Below are positions 34,155-43,300 of a stretch of 64,000 nt of DNA, piece by piece. Position 1 is the first letter of the stretch. Every line of letters starts with the position of its first letter. Source of the stretch: Paenibacillus chitinolyticus NBRC 15660. GTDB lineage: Bacteria > Bacillota > Bacilli > Paenibacillales > NBRC-103111. Location: the NCBI RefSeq assembly GCF_000739915.1, contig NZ_BBJT01000018.1, forward strand, positions 1 through 64,000, in the 5' to 3' direction. The notes under the pieces were generated by a model that searched no databases, was not told where the DNA came from, and saw only the letters and a program-made list of their open reading frames with translations. The position numbers were made by a program, and so were the translations under genes.

Positions 34155-37100
34155 CTATTTGCTTCTTTTTGGAGAACCACTACTCCAATCCCAAGTATGA
34201 GAATGTGGGAAATCATGGCTGTTATCTCCATTTGAATGTTCATAATCAATGTCTTGTTTCGCTCGCCCTTTTTCGTCGTAATACCTTCTTTGTGTTAGTT
34301 TGCCGTTATCATAAAAATCTACTGAGGAATTCGGTTTACCAGTAGTAGGCAAACTTCTCGTCGTATCGGTTTTCTTTACAGTTGTATGGTTTTCATATGG
34401 CTTACCTTGAGAACGAAGGTCCTTTTCACTTGCCAACCTGCCTATTCTGCCACCGCCGCCGCCACCTTGAAAAGCACTACCACTGTTAATCCTTCCTCCG
34501 GCAGACACAGATTCAGATCCTGCCTGCATATCCATATGACCGCTTGGATCAATGTAACGAAGTGGATTATTAAGAACATAGGTATACAAATTTAAAGATA
34601 AAGGTGAATTCAATTGTCCTTGATAAGTATCTTCATTCAGGAATCTTCCCATACCGGGGTCATACCAGCGAGCACGCAAATACTGCAGTTTGGCCGTATT
34701 ATCCCAGTATTCTCCGCTATAACCAAACGGGTTGGACACCTTTTCTTGGACCATTGTAGGATTGCCCCAAAGATCGTAGGTGTACTGGTTAAGCAAGGCA
34801 CCACCGGCATCCCGTAATTCAATAACGTCCCCATGCCCATTATGAACATAGTAAGCCTTATTGCCCTGAACGTCCACTTTGGCTACGAGCTGACTAAAGT
34901 GCGTTACACCGGATTGTTTGCCTTCCGTTTGAACAATTACGGTCCGTCCCCAAATATCTGTGTTTGAAGACGATTCCTGGCCATTCCCTTCATCCTCTTT
35001 GTCTTCATAAACAGCAGGCGTAGCCAAATCTATACCACGGATATAACTTGCCTTGTGGGCGACTGTACCGTTCGTCATGGTTGCTTCCGCGATGATTTGA
35101 TCCCCATCGTAATAATAACGGCTTGTTTCCCCGTTCTCGGTACGTTCCGTAAGCAGCCCGTCACCGTTATACGTGTAACGGACGCCCGTCCCTTCCCCAA
35201 CCTTCACTTCAGACAATCTGTTACGCTCATCGTAACTGTAGCTCATGTCGGCGGATGTGATAGGCTTATCACTTTGAAGAGTGAGCCGGTTCCCGCGGCT
35301 ATCGTAGCTGTAATTCTCATTAAACTCAGAAGCTGTAGCAATCCGGTTCAATAGGTCATACGTATAGGCGTTAGATTTTCCATTCTCGGTTTTAGTTTTC
35401 TGATTTCCATGAAGATCATAGCCGTAACCGAAAGAATTGATTCCTGTACCGGATAAATTTTGCGTCATAGAAGTCAGGTTCGAAACCTCGTAATTATACG
35501 CTGAAACGAGTCCATTTTTTCCTTGAATGACGGCAGGTAAATTATTGTTCTTATACTGGTACTCCGTATCCCAGTTCATCGGATCCTGTCCGACCGCTTT
35601 TAGCCGGTTCCTAGCGTCATACTGGTAATTCGTTACAACGCCGAAAGGATCGGTCATCTGCGTACGATTGCCCTGACCATCATACGCGTACTGCAAGGTA
35701 CGTTTATCCGGATATTGAACCTGTTTAAGCCATCCTGTCGACGGCTCATAAAGATAGTTGGTCGTTCCGGTACGATCCTGCATCGATAGTCTGCGTCCGG
35801 CTGCATCATACTGGAATGTTAGGCTCTCATCCCCTGTGACACTCGTGGTTTGCAGATTCAGAGAGTTATAAGTAAAGGTTTGAGCATTCCCTTTCCGGTC
35901 GATTGCTTTAATCAAATTATTGCCGGCATCGTAAAAACTGGTTTCCGTTTGACCGAGGGGATCGGTTTCTTGAATCAATCTTCCCATCTGGTCATACGCT
36001 TTTTGTGTTTTGTTATGATCAGGATATTCAATCTGGGTTAACTTGTTGGCCAGGCTATAGGTGTAACGCGTCGTATTCGTTTCCGGATCGGTCACGGATA
36101 TCAGTCTGTTCATCACATCGTAACCATACTGGGTAGTTTGAACGTCCCCGGGATTATTGCCTGTTCCATCATTTACAGTTGCTAAGTTACCTGCCGAATC
36201 ATAACTGTAACGAATGGATTCCGTCAGAGTTCCCGCTGAGCTGTAGACTTCTTTTTGTGCGAGTCGTCCCAGCAGATCAAAGCTTTCTTTAACTTTGTTG
36301 CCTTCCCCGTCTTTACTCGTCACTATCCGGTTTACGTCATCGTATTCGATTGTCGATTTAGCCTGTTCTGCTCCCGGGTACGTAGTGGCAACAAGACGAT
36401 CTCTTTTGTCATATTCATAGGAAGTGCGATTACCCGCTCCATCCTGACTCCAGACCTGACGGCCGTATGAATCATAGCCAAATTCTTGTGCCGGTTTGCC
36501 GACAATCCCCGTTTTAATTTTCCATCCTAATGGGTTCCACTTAGCAAAAGCAGTGACTCCCGTAGGATCTACCGTCGTAATTTCATTTGCTTCATCATTA
36601 TAGGTGTACGTACTGTAACTGGTGTCGGGCTGAGTTACCTTAGTCGTACGGCCGAGCTTATCGTACTCATAGCGGGTATCGAACCCTTTGCCGTCCGTAA
36701 ATTTCGTCATGGAGCCAGTAGATGGATTGTATTCGAATCGCTGTGTAATCACTGAATTTTGTTTGGCGGCGTCGGTAACTTCTACAGATTGCTCGGTTAG
36801 AAATCCACCCTGATACTGCGCCCCAAAAATTTGGTTCACAATTGTATCCTTTGTATCGTCTTTCACTGAAATTTGCACCGGATTTCCGTAGGCATCATAG
36901 GTATAGCTCGTTTGTGCCTTCACAGCGCCTGCCGCATTGTTTTCTTTGATTCGAACGACTTTAATTCCATTGGTCGTCGGATACCGTTCCAATTCGGTGT
37001 AACTATTCAACCCACTTTGGACAGGTTTGGTGACGCTGCTAACCAAATGGGTGGACGCATCATACTGATAAGTCGTCACGGCATTTGCCGGGTCCGTCTC

Positions 37101-39284
37101 CGTTAATACATTCCCATACTCATCATACGTACGCTGAACGACTTGTTCAGTCGAATTTGCGGACCCTTGTACCGTCTTCGTCGTGGTCTTAATTGGGGAC
37201 GGCCAGCGGTTGGCCCGGTTATATTCCATGGTTTGAATCGTTTGTTGAGTACCGTCGTCCTGCTTAATTTGCGTGTTATAGAAAATTTCAGGTGTTTTAT
37301 CATCCACATAAACCTTGTCATAGTTGTGCGTGGTCTGAGTTCTGCCATTGTTGATTGTGGTAGCGAATGACGTATTTCTTTCTTGAACCGCCCCGCCGTC
37401 ACCTGAATAGGCATAATCTACACGATTAGACCGACTCTCAGTGCCATCTGCAAAAGTCACCACATCTTCCCTGGTTTTTACCCGGTGGACAGTTTCCTTG
37501 GCATAGACGCCCAGACTGCGTGTAAAAGTCTCATACGTGTAGTCTGTTTTAGCTTTAGTGGGATGGTAAACTTGCTTCAACAAAGCTACGTAATTGTCTT
37601 TCATGCTTGAAGCACGTACCAAATCAAATGGAGCCGCTTCAATGCTGTATACATATTGTGTTTTACGCCCCGCCGGATCGGTAACCTGAGACAGCAGCTC
37701 TTTATTACCTTGCGGATCCTTTATCTTGTCATATTTAACGGTACGGTCACCAGAGGTCAGCGTCACGTCCTTTTCCGTATAAGCAATGGAAATTTCATTT
37801 CCTATGGCATCCTTGATTTTTGTAAGAACTTGTCCGTAAGGAGTAACGTCCTGATATTCAAACTGAATCGTGTTTTGGTAAGCATCCGTTATTTGAATAA
37901 GTTTTCCGTTATAAGCGAAATACTGCTTTTTTCCGTCCAGGGATTCCAGCCTGTAGGAAGACGGTAAATTATTCACTTTAATACTTGAATCATAATACAT
38001 TGTTAGGTCTTTCCAAGGGTATCCTTTCAGAGTTCTGCCATCCAGCTCGTAAGTTGCTCCGCCAAAAAGTCGGATGTAGGTTTTACCGTTATCCTTACTT
38101 TCGATGTAAGGAAGATCCCAGCTCCAGCCCTTTCCGATTGGATACCGGTTTTCATTTTTAATCGGTTTGGTTTTGTTGGCATAGGCCGTTCCTCTGAACT
38201 CCGGTACCATCATAGGATCCTGGCGAACGTTGCCTGTCGTATAGGCTTTCGCATAAAAATCCAGTCCGAACAGACGAATGTTCTCTTTCGCGATGAATGG
38301 AGGAGTATTAGGATTTTTCGGATCCATGTAGGGCCAAGCCTTTTTAAAAGAGTCATACACCTCATTGTTAAACTCTTCTATGACAGGGTAATTAGCCGGA
38401 AAATACCAATAGGTGTATTCACCCATATATTGAACAAAAGATTGATACGCAGGCCCGAAGTAGAAATCCGATGCGCTTCCGTTTTCCGTAACCGGCTGGT
38501 TAGAATATTTAAAATATAATTGGCTGGTGAGTTCCGGATAATATCGTGTCGTATAAATAGAACCATTTAAAATATCTTTTTCATAATATAAGGCGTCCGA
38601 ACTGTCATACTTACGCTTTAATTCAAAAGAAAGTCCGTTTCTCCCCGGTAGGGTCATATCTGTCGTTTGTATTTGCAGAGAACCATTTACCGTGGATACA
38701 TCTTCACTAATTGAGGAAGCCGAAGGAGCCCGGTCTGCTTTAATATCAAGGCGTTTTACCGCTAGCTCATCATAACTTGTAGGATATTTGTTAGACGAAA
38801 GTAGTGACGCTCTTCCGTAAGTAGCATCCGTTACCCCAGGTGGATAAAGCAATGACGGGTCGGGTATAATCGAATCTCCGGTCGGCTCCACATAGGTTCC
38901 ATAAGTTTGTTCGGAAACAGTAGGTGCCGTCGGACCGGGCTGAGGATGCTTCTCTGCGAATCGTTCGGCCGAGTAGTCTTCCTTTTTCAACTGTTCTTCA
39001 ATCGTTGGATTCATTTGATTTAGGATTTCTCCAAGCGGTTGGGAAGGGTCCTGCCTTGTTTGCAAGGCGGATTGAATCTCCGATAGCGAGTATCCTTTGT
39101 TAAGTTCGGACAATAAATCCGTTTCCGGTACTCCGTAAGTTTTACTCAGGCTTTCTACCGTTAATAACTGGGATATTTGCTGCGGATTGCTTGCCGATTG
39201 CTCATTCGCATGAATTACATATAAGGGAGCGAGCATTTGAACCACTAAGCAAAATAAAACCAAGTAATTAATTTTCTTCTTCAT
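34155..39284 (-). CDS. RHS/YD-repeat polymorphic toxin with Ntox24-like C-terminus
   Basis: The product has 1709 residues. A signal peptide (about 1-27) is followed by an N-terminal region of about 480 residues. Dozens of YD repeats (Y.YD..GR/N) come next, up to about 1560. The RHS core ends in NPLRYIDPSGH (about 1573-1583), after which sequence diverges in this family. The last 126 residues carry a Gly-rich linker and a domain with RRYYDEKGRAKQDIDYEH and HDFPHSHTWDW, which resembles Bacterial toxin 24 (Ntox24), predicted to be a nuclease. It is likely secreted or wall-displayed and delivered in contact inhibition, like B. subtilis WapA, though it lacks WapA's N-terminal ligand modules. The immunity gene follows. 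Confidence 0.88.
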   Translation of the reverse strand: MKKKINYLVLFCLVVQMLAPLYVIHANEQSASNPQQISQLLTVESLSKTYGVPETDLLSELNKGYSLSEIQSALQTRQDPSQPLGEILNQMNPTIEEQLKKEDYSAERFAEKHPQPGPTAPTVSEQTYGTYVEPTGDSIIPDPSLLYPPGVTDATYGRASLLSSNKYPTSYDELAVKRLDIKADRAPSASSISEDVSTVNGSLQIQTTDMTLPGRNGLSFELKRKYDSSDALYYEKDILNGSIYTTRYYPELTSQLYFKYSNQPVTENGSASDFYFGPAYQSFVQYMGEYTYWYFPANYPVIEEFNNEVYDSFKKAWPYMDPKNPNTPPFIAKENIRLFGLDFYAKAYTTGNVRQDPMMVPEFRGTAYANKTKPIKNENRYPIGKGWSWDLPYIESKDNGKTYIRLFGGATYELDGRTLKGYPWKDLTMYYDSSIKVNNLPSSYRLESLDGKKQYFAYNGKLIQITDAYQNTIQFEYQDVTPYGQVLTKIKDAIGNEISIAYTEKDVTLTSGDRTVKYDKIKDPQGNKELLSQVTDPAGRKTQYVYSIEAAPFDLVRASSMKDNYVALLKQVYHPTKAKTDYTYETFTRSLGVYAKETVHRVKTREDVVTFADGTESRSNRVDYAYSGDGGAVQERNTSFATTINNGRTQTTHNYDKVYVDDKTPEIFYNTQIKQDDGTQQTIQTMEYNRANRWPSPIKTTTKTVQGSANSTEQVVQRTYDEYGNVLTETDPANAVTTYQYDASTHLVSSVTKPVQSGLNSYTELERYPTTNGIKVVRIKENNAAGAVKAQTSYTYDAYGNPVQISVKDDTKDTIVNQIFGAQYQGGFLTEQSVEVTDAAKQNSVITQRFEYNPSTGSMTKFTDGKGFDTRYEYDKLGRTTKVTQPDTSYSTYTYNDEANEITTVDPTGVTAFAKWNPLGWKIKTGIVGKPAQEFGYDSYGRQVWSQDGAGNRTSYEYDKRDRLVATTYPGAEQAKSTIEYDDVNRIVTSKDGEGNKVKESFDLLGRLAQKEVYSSAGTLTESIRYSYDSAGNLATVNDGTGNNPGDVQTTQYGYDVMNRLISVTDPETNTTRYTYSLANKLTQIEYPDHNKTQKAYDQMGRLIQETDPLGQTETSFYDAGNNLIKAIDRKGNAQTFTYNSLNLQTTSVTGDESLTFQYDAAGRRLSMQDRTGTTNYLYEPSTGWLKQVQYPDKRTLQYAYDGQGNRTQMTDPFGVVTNYQYDARNRLKAVGQDPMNWDTEYQYKNNNLPAVIQGKNGLVSAYNYEVSNLTSMTQNLSGTGINSFGYGYDLHGNQKTKTENGKSNAYTYDLLNRIATASEFNENYSYDSRGNRLTLQSDKPITSADMSYSYDERNRLSEVKVGEGTGVRYTYNGDGLLTERTENGETSRYYYDGDQIIAEATMTNGTVAHKASYIRGIDLATPAVYEDKEDEGNGQESSSNTDIWGRTVIVQTEGKQSGVTHFSQLVAKVDVQGNKAYYVHNGHGDVIELRDAGGALLNQYTYDLWGNPTMVQEKVSNPFGYSGEYWDNTAKLQYLRARWYDPGMGRFLNEDTYQGQLNSPLSLNLYTYVLNNPLRYIDPSGHMDMQAGSESVSAGGRINSGSAFQGGGGGGRIGRLASEKDLRSQGKPYENHTTVKKTDTTRSLPTTGKPNSSVDFYDNGKLTQRRYYDEKGRAKQDIDYEHSNGDNSHDFPHSHTWDWSSGSPKRSK

Positions 39285-39393
39285 GCCGTCGTTTCACCAT
39301 TCCTTTGTAATAGTACATAAAACAGTTCCATAGGCCTTTCTATTGGTGGCTTCTATATTCTTATGGTTAAATTAAGTTTGATGACATGCCCTA

Positions 39394-40674
39394 CTATGTA
39401 TCGCCTAATATCTCATTAAATGAATTATATGGATACTTTAAATAAAGCAAATCACCTGAGTATCCTTCTTCATTATCAATCCTGTTATAGATGGATTCTG
39501 ATATTTTATAGAGTCTAGCTCCATCAACTTGCACCTTACTTACGCCGCTATCAAGATATGCTCCAATAATCGTAATCGGATTACCTGTTGCTTGAAATTT
39601 AATATGTGCTCTTCTCCAAGTATCATCCGTTTTAAAATACTTATAACCTAAGTTTAATCCCCAATTTGTTTGGGTATCATTTACTCGCATGGACACTGTA
39701 GTGGATGAAGTTGCTTTATAAGAAACAAGAAATAAGTAGTAACTACCCTCAGTTAACGTTCCTAGTTCTTGATTCAAAGAAGCCCATTCCCCATCAAGTT
39801 CTAGTTGCTGACTTGTATTTCCATAGACAGATTCATGGCTTAAACTTGAAACACTATGGCCGTCAACATTCCAACCGTTTGCGTTACCATCATTATTGTC
39901 GTCCAGCTCAAAGTCACCTTTATAGTCTAACAAGTCACCATATGAAAACTTCTCAATTAGAGAATCCCCAGTATATTCTGGGTTTGAATTAATTTGGTCA
40001 TATACAGCTGTTGTAATCTCATAGAGACGCAGTCCATCTATATTAACCACATGGCTCCCCGGATCAAAATATGCGGCCACTAAATTGATAGGCTTCCCTG
40101 TCGAGGTGAATTTTACATATGCAGTTCTCCAAGTATTATCGGTAATAAAATAATTGTATCCAAGATTTAAACCCCAATCTGTTTGGGTGTCATTTAACCG
40201 CATTGACACTGTATTTGAGGCATTCGCCTTGTAATCTAGCATTACAAGAAAATGTCTCCCTGCGCTTAAATTGCCCAGTTCCTGCCTGAAAGCCCCCCCA
40301 TCATCGATAGTCTCTAAACGTTGACTATATTTCCCGTATTTGCTATCAGAACTCATGCTTGCTTTAACTTGACCTGAAATAAGCCAGTCATCAGCAATTC
40401 CATCTTGATTGTTATCAGTTTCAAAACTTTCGTTACGCCCGATAATTGACGACATCTTTTTGTAAGCATTGTCTCCCCACAGATTTTTCCTTATCGTGTT
40501 CCCATTCTTATCATATTTATATTCAACAAACTTATTGTTAGATATAAATGAAGAATAGGATATCCTCCCCTTTGAATCATACACATTTGAAACAATCTCT
40601 TGAGCATGGACACCAAACATAGAAATCACGCTTATCATTTGTAATATTAAAAATATTGATATAGTTTTTTTCAT
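39394..40674 (-). CDS. Exported protein with single YD repeat and two binding-like modules
   Basis: The product has 426 residues. The start at 40674 follows GGAGAGAGAGAGG. A signal peptide (1-24) precedes one YD repeat (about 31-62, ending YKYDKNGNT). Two paralogous beta-rich modules of about 170 residues follow, each with NESFETDNNQDGIADDW- or DFELDDNNDGNANGW-type openings and SMRLNDTQTDWGLNLGYNYF or its near copy. They resemble carbohydrate-binding modules. There is no catalytic domain. It lies upstream of the RHS gene on the same strand, 109 bases away, and has the conserved 77-bp element upstream. Confidence 0.72.
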   Translation of the reverse strand: MKKTISIFLILQMISVISMFGVHAQEIVSNVYDSKGRISYSSFISNNKFVEYKYDKNGNTIRKNLWGDNAYKKMSSIIGRNESFETDNNQDGIADDWLISGQVKASMSSDSKYGKYSQRLETIDDGGAFRQELGNLSAGRHFLVMLDYKANASNTVSMRLNDTQTDWGLNLGYNYFITDNTWRTAYVKFTSTGKPINLVAAYFDPGSHVVNIDGLRLYEITTAVYDQINSNPEYTGDSLIEKFSYGDLLDYKGDFELDDNNDGNANGWNVDGHSVSSLSHESVYGNTSQQLELDGEWASLNQELGTLTEGSYYLFLVSYKATSSTTVSMRVNDTQTNWGLNLGYKYFKTDDTWRRAHIKFQATGNPITIIGAYLDSGVSKVQVDGARLYKISESIYNRIDNEEGYSGDLLYLKYPYNSFNEILGDT

Positions 40675-40748
40675 TGTGCCTCTCTCTCTCCTACATGAAA
40701 CCAAATTTGTTATCGCCCCCACCTATTCGACAATGCCCCTTTCCAATT

Positions 40749-40825
40749 GTTGTCTATTAATAATTCGCCCACGTTCCACAATTTTCCTTCAATTTAAGAC
40801 TAACAACTGATTCTTTAGACCTATA
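40749..40825 (-). promoter_or_regulatory. Conserved 77-bp upstream element, copy 1
   Basis: Two blocks at fixed spacing are shared with 46746-46822: ATAGGTCTAAAGAATCA, and AAATTGTGGAA followed by CGAATTATTA and AGACAACA. This copy is 74 bases upstream of the start at 40674. Confidence 0.55.
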
Positions 40826-40835
40826 TAATGAGAGT

Positions 40836-40863
40836 TAAAAAAAGCAGCCGCAATGGGCTGCTT
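40836..40863 (-). terminator. Terminator after the Ig-like protein gene
   Basis: On the minus strand GCAGCC-CATTGC-GGCTGC is followed by TTTTTTT, 17 bases past the stop at 40880. Confidence 0.85.
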
Positions 40864-40879
40864 TGGATCAGGCAGGGTT

Positions 40880-41515
40880 TTAAACCACGTCAACTAAAAA
40901 AATGACTGAATGAAATAAGCGGCTTTTTTTGGCAAAATCGTCACTATCTCCAACCGCCCCTAAACGATAATTGTCTGTCCAGGTCGTTGTTCCCTCATTT
41001 CGAACTGTTACAGATACAGAATAGCTCGTACCCGGCCCCATTTTTGTCGGAATAGACTCTGATAAAATGACAGCTCCCCGCTCTTGCTGAGTTGTGACTT
41101 CGACCTTTTTAATTAATGCTTCTCCAAACCAACTCACCGACTCTTGTACCATTTTCCAATCTGTTACATAAGAACCGGGAGTCTGTGGAGCTTGTAAAGA
41201 AAAAAGAAAGGTGAATTCTTCGCCCGATTTTTTTATTTTTCCATCGGGCAAATACTGCCGTCCCTCTGAAAATGGATCCATATCGTCTATCGCGCCAAGA
41301 CGAAAAAAATCTTTACTAGTCCAGCTAGTTCTTCCTTCATTTTTTACCGTGACAGACACAGGATAAGTTTTCCCCACAACCATTACGGATGGAATCAAGT
41401 ACGAAACAATGGAAGCATCCGATTCCGCAGTATTCCCATTAGCCTGCATCGTACAAGTGAAGTTTATTGCTGCTAAAGTCCATATCATACATAAAATAAT
41501 TGTTTTTTTAATCAT
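40880..41515 (-). CDS. Exported protein with NBR1-Ig-like domains, second one truncated
   Basis: The product has 211 residues. The ATG at 41515 follows GTAGGAGATA. A signal peptide (about 1-26) is followed by a complete NBR1-type Ig-like domain with VSVTVKNEGRTSWTSKDFFR and PGSYVTDWKMVQESVSWFGE. A second copy starts with VSVTVRNEGTTTWTDNYR but ends after about 50 residues in an unrelated tail, SRLFHSVIFLVDVV. This suggests a frameshift or 3' deletion. It lies 10 bases after the CBM-like gene and shares its transcript. Confidence 0.65.
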   Translation of the reverse strand: MIKKTIILCMIWTLAAINFTCTMQANGNTAESDASIVSYLIPSVMVVGKTYPVSVTVKNEGRTSWTSKDFFRLGAIDDMDPFSEGRQYLPDGKIKKSGEEFTFLFSLQAPQTPGSYVTDWKMVQESVSWFGEALIKKVEVTTQQERGAVILSESIPTKMGPGTSYSVSVTVRNEGTTTWTDNYRLGAVGDSDDFAKKSRLFHSVIFLVDVV

Positions 41516-41525
41516 GCTGTATCTC

Positions 41526-43121
41526 CTACCGGGAAGACGCCGGATAAAATTTGATAGAATCAAACCATGCCGTTCCCGATGCTCCGTACAGCATAGTACT
41601 TACGAATATTTCCTTGGTCCCGGCGGGCACAATCACATCCTTACTTATCTTGGTCCAGTCTTTGCTTCCAACTTGCGGTTCTACCCATTCATTAGCAATC
41701 TCTTTCCCGTTCGCATCCTTGAAGTTATAGTAGAGAAAAGCTCCATACAATGGTGGTGCTTGTACATTCTCTACCTTTACCCAGCCCTCCAATGTGTATT
41801 TCTCTCCCACTTTAAAATCGGTAATCGTTTGGCCCCAGTTCGTATAAGCTTGTCCTGGATTTTGCAGCTTAACGGATTTTTTCCCATCCCGGGCCAGATC
41901 ACTTTGGGATATATTATCGGTAGTAGACCAACTCCACCAACCGCCTTCTTTAATCCCATACTCCCACTCAAACGATCCGTTTTGGATTAAATCTCCTTTG
42001 TCATTCATTTCTATTAGCTTCATGTCGTCGAACCAAGCTTTTCCCGAGGCTCCGTACAGCATCGTACTGATATATATTTCTTTAGCTTCACGGGGAATCT
42101 TGATAATTCGACTCAACCGGGTCCAATCCCGTGTACCTGTTTGCGGTTGTATCCATTCGTTGGAAACCTCTTTCCCGGCGGCATCTCGGATACTATAGTA
42201 TAAAAAGGCTCCATAATTCTCGGGGGCATCGACATTCTCGGTTTTAACCCAACCCTCAAATAGATAATAACGCCCTTTCTTTATATCTTTAATCGTTTGC
42301 CCCCAGTTGGTGTACGCCATATCCTTGTTTTGTAAAAGCAGTGAATTTGCCCCGGTATGCCCTGCGTTATCGGCTTTAATATTGGATGTCTCGGGTGACC
42401 AGCTTCCCCAATGATTATCGTCACGACCACTCTCCTTCTCGAATCCTCCATTAAAAATCAAGTTCGGATTAACCTCATTTATTTTAATTTCATCAAACCA
42501 TGCTGTTCCCGAAGCTCCGTAAAGCATGGCACTTATGTAAATACTAGCTGTCCCTTCAGGTACCGTAATAGCGGCGCCCAAGCGTTTCCAGGGATTCGTT
42601 CCCGTTATAGGATCGATCCATTTGTATGCTAATTCATTATTCTCCGCATTTTTAAAACTTACATAAAGAAATGCACCGTGGTTAGGCAAAGCTGTTACGT
42701 TATCCGTTTTCACCCAGCCTTCCATAAGATACGTTTGTCCTGGGATAAAGCCCGTTATTGTCTGTCCCCAATTGGAATAACTTTTGTTTTTATTAACGAT
42801 TTTTATACTTTTGTCTCCACGTAAAGAATCATTGTCCAACAGAACAGTAGAATCACCCGGCCAGCTCGTCCACCCCCCCTCGTCTTTTCCGTCCTCGAAG
42901 GATCCATTTCTGACCAAACTACCTGGATAAACGGTTTGATGCTCTTTGGCCTGCAATAAATTCCCGTTCTTATCATATGAATATTCCCGGGCAAGATCTG
43001 AGTCTAGTTGCATATACTCCAATTGACCATTGTCACTGTACTGATAGGAAACCGCAAATACTGATAGATTAGAAACCAATAAGCCAAACACTACTAACAG
43101 AGTACTTGCAAAAATTTTCAT
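41526..43121 (-). CDS. Exported protein with single YD repeat and three tandem CBM-like modules
   Basis: The product has 531 residues. The ATG at 43121 follows GGGGTGG; the longer frame to 43160 has none. A signal peptide (1-23) is followed by one YD repeat (about 27-56, ending YSYDKNGNLL). Three near-identical modules of about 155 residues start near 65, 222 and 378. Each has an NGSFE/NGGFE opening, SYSNWGQTI or YTNWGQTI, a LEGWVK strand and MLYGASGTAWFDEIK near its end. The fold resembles family 4/CBM-like glycan-binding domains. There is no catalytic domain and no cell-wall sorting signal. Confidence 0.75.
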   Translation of the reverse strand: MKIFASTLLVVFGLLVSNLSVFAVSYQYSDNGQLEYMQLDSDLAREYSYDKNGNLLQAKEHQTVYPGSLVRNGSFEDGKDEGGWTSWPGDSTVLLDNDSLRGDKSIKIVNKNKSYSNWGQTITGFIPGQTYLMEGWVKTDNVTALPNHGAFLYVSFKNAENNELAYKWIDPITGTNPWKRLGAAITVPEGTASIYISAMLYGASGTAWFDEIKINEVNPNLIFNGGFEKESGRDDNHWGSWSPETSNIKADNAGHTGANSLLLQNKDMAYTNWGQTIKDIKKGRYYLFEGWVKTENVDAPENYGAFLYYSIRDAAGKEVSNEWIQPQTGTRDWTRLSRIIKIPREAKEIYISTMLYGASGKAWFDDMKLIEMNDKGDLIQNGSFEWEYGIKEGGWWSWSTTDNISQSDLARDGKKSVKLQNPGQAYTNWGQTITDFKVGEKYTLEGWVKVENVQAPPLYGAFLYYNFKDANGKEIANEWVEPQVGSKDWTKISKDVIVPAGTKEIFVSTMLYGASGTAWFDSIKFYPASSR

Positions 43122-43300
43122 AAAATCCACCCCATCTAAAAACTTCCTATACAAACCCACTCTAATACAGGATTATATACGATGTATATCTTTAATTTTC
43201 CTTTTGATAAAAATATTATTTTCTTATTTAGAAAAAATATTGTATTTTATTATGAAAAAATTTATTGTGGTTGTTATCTGCTTCATAGGGGGAATTTAAT

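Noticed and set aside
34155..39284. CRISPR-like or satellite repeats in the RHS gene
   Set aside because: The periodicity comes from degenerate YD protein repeats, not from identical DNA repeats with spacers.
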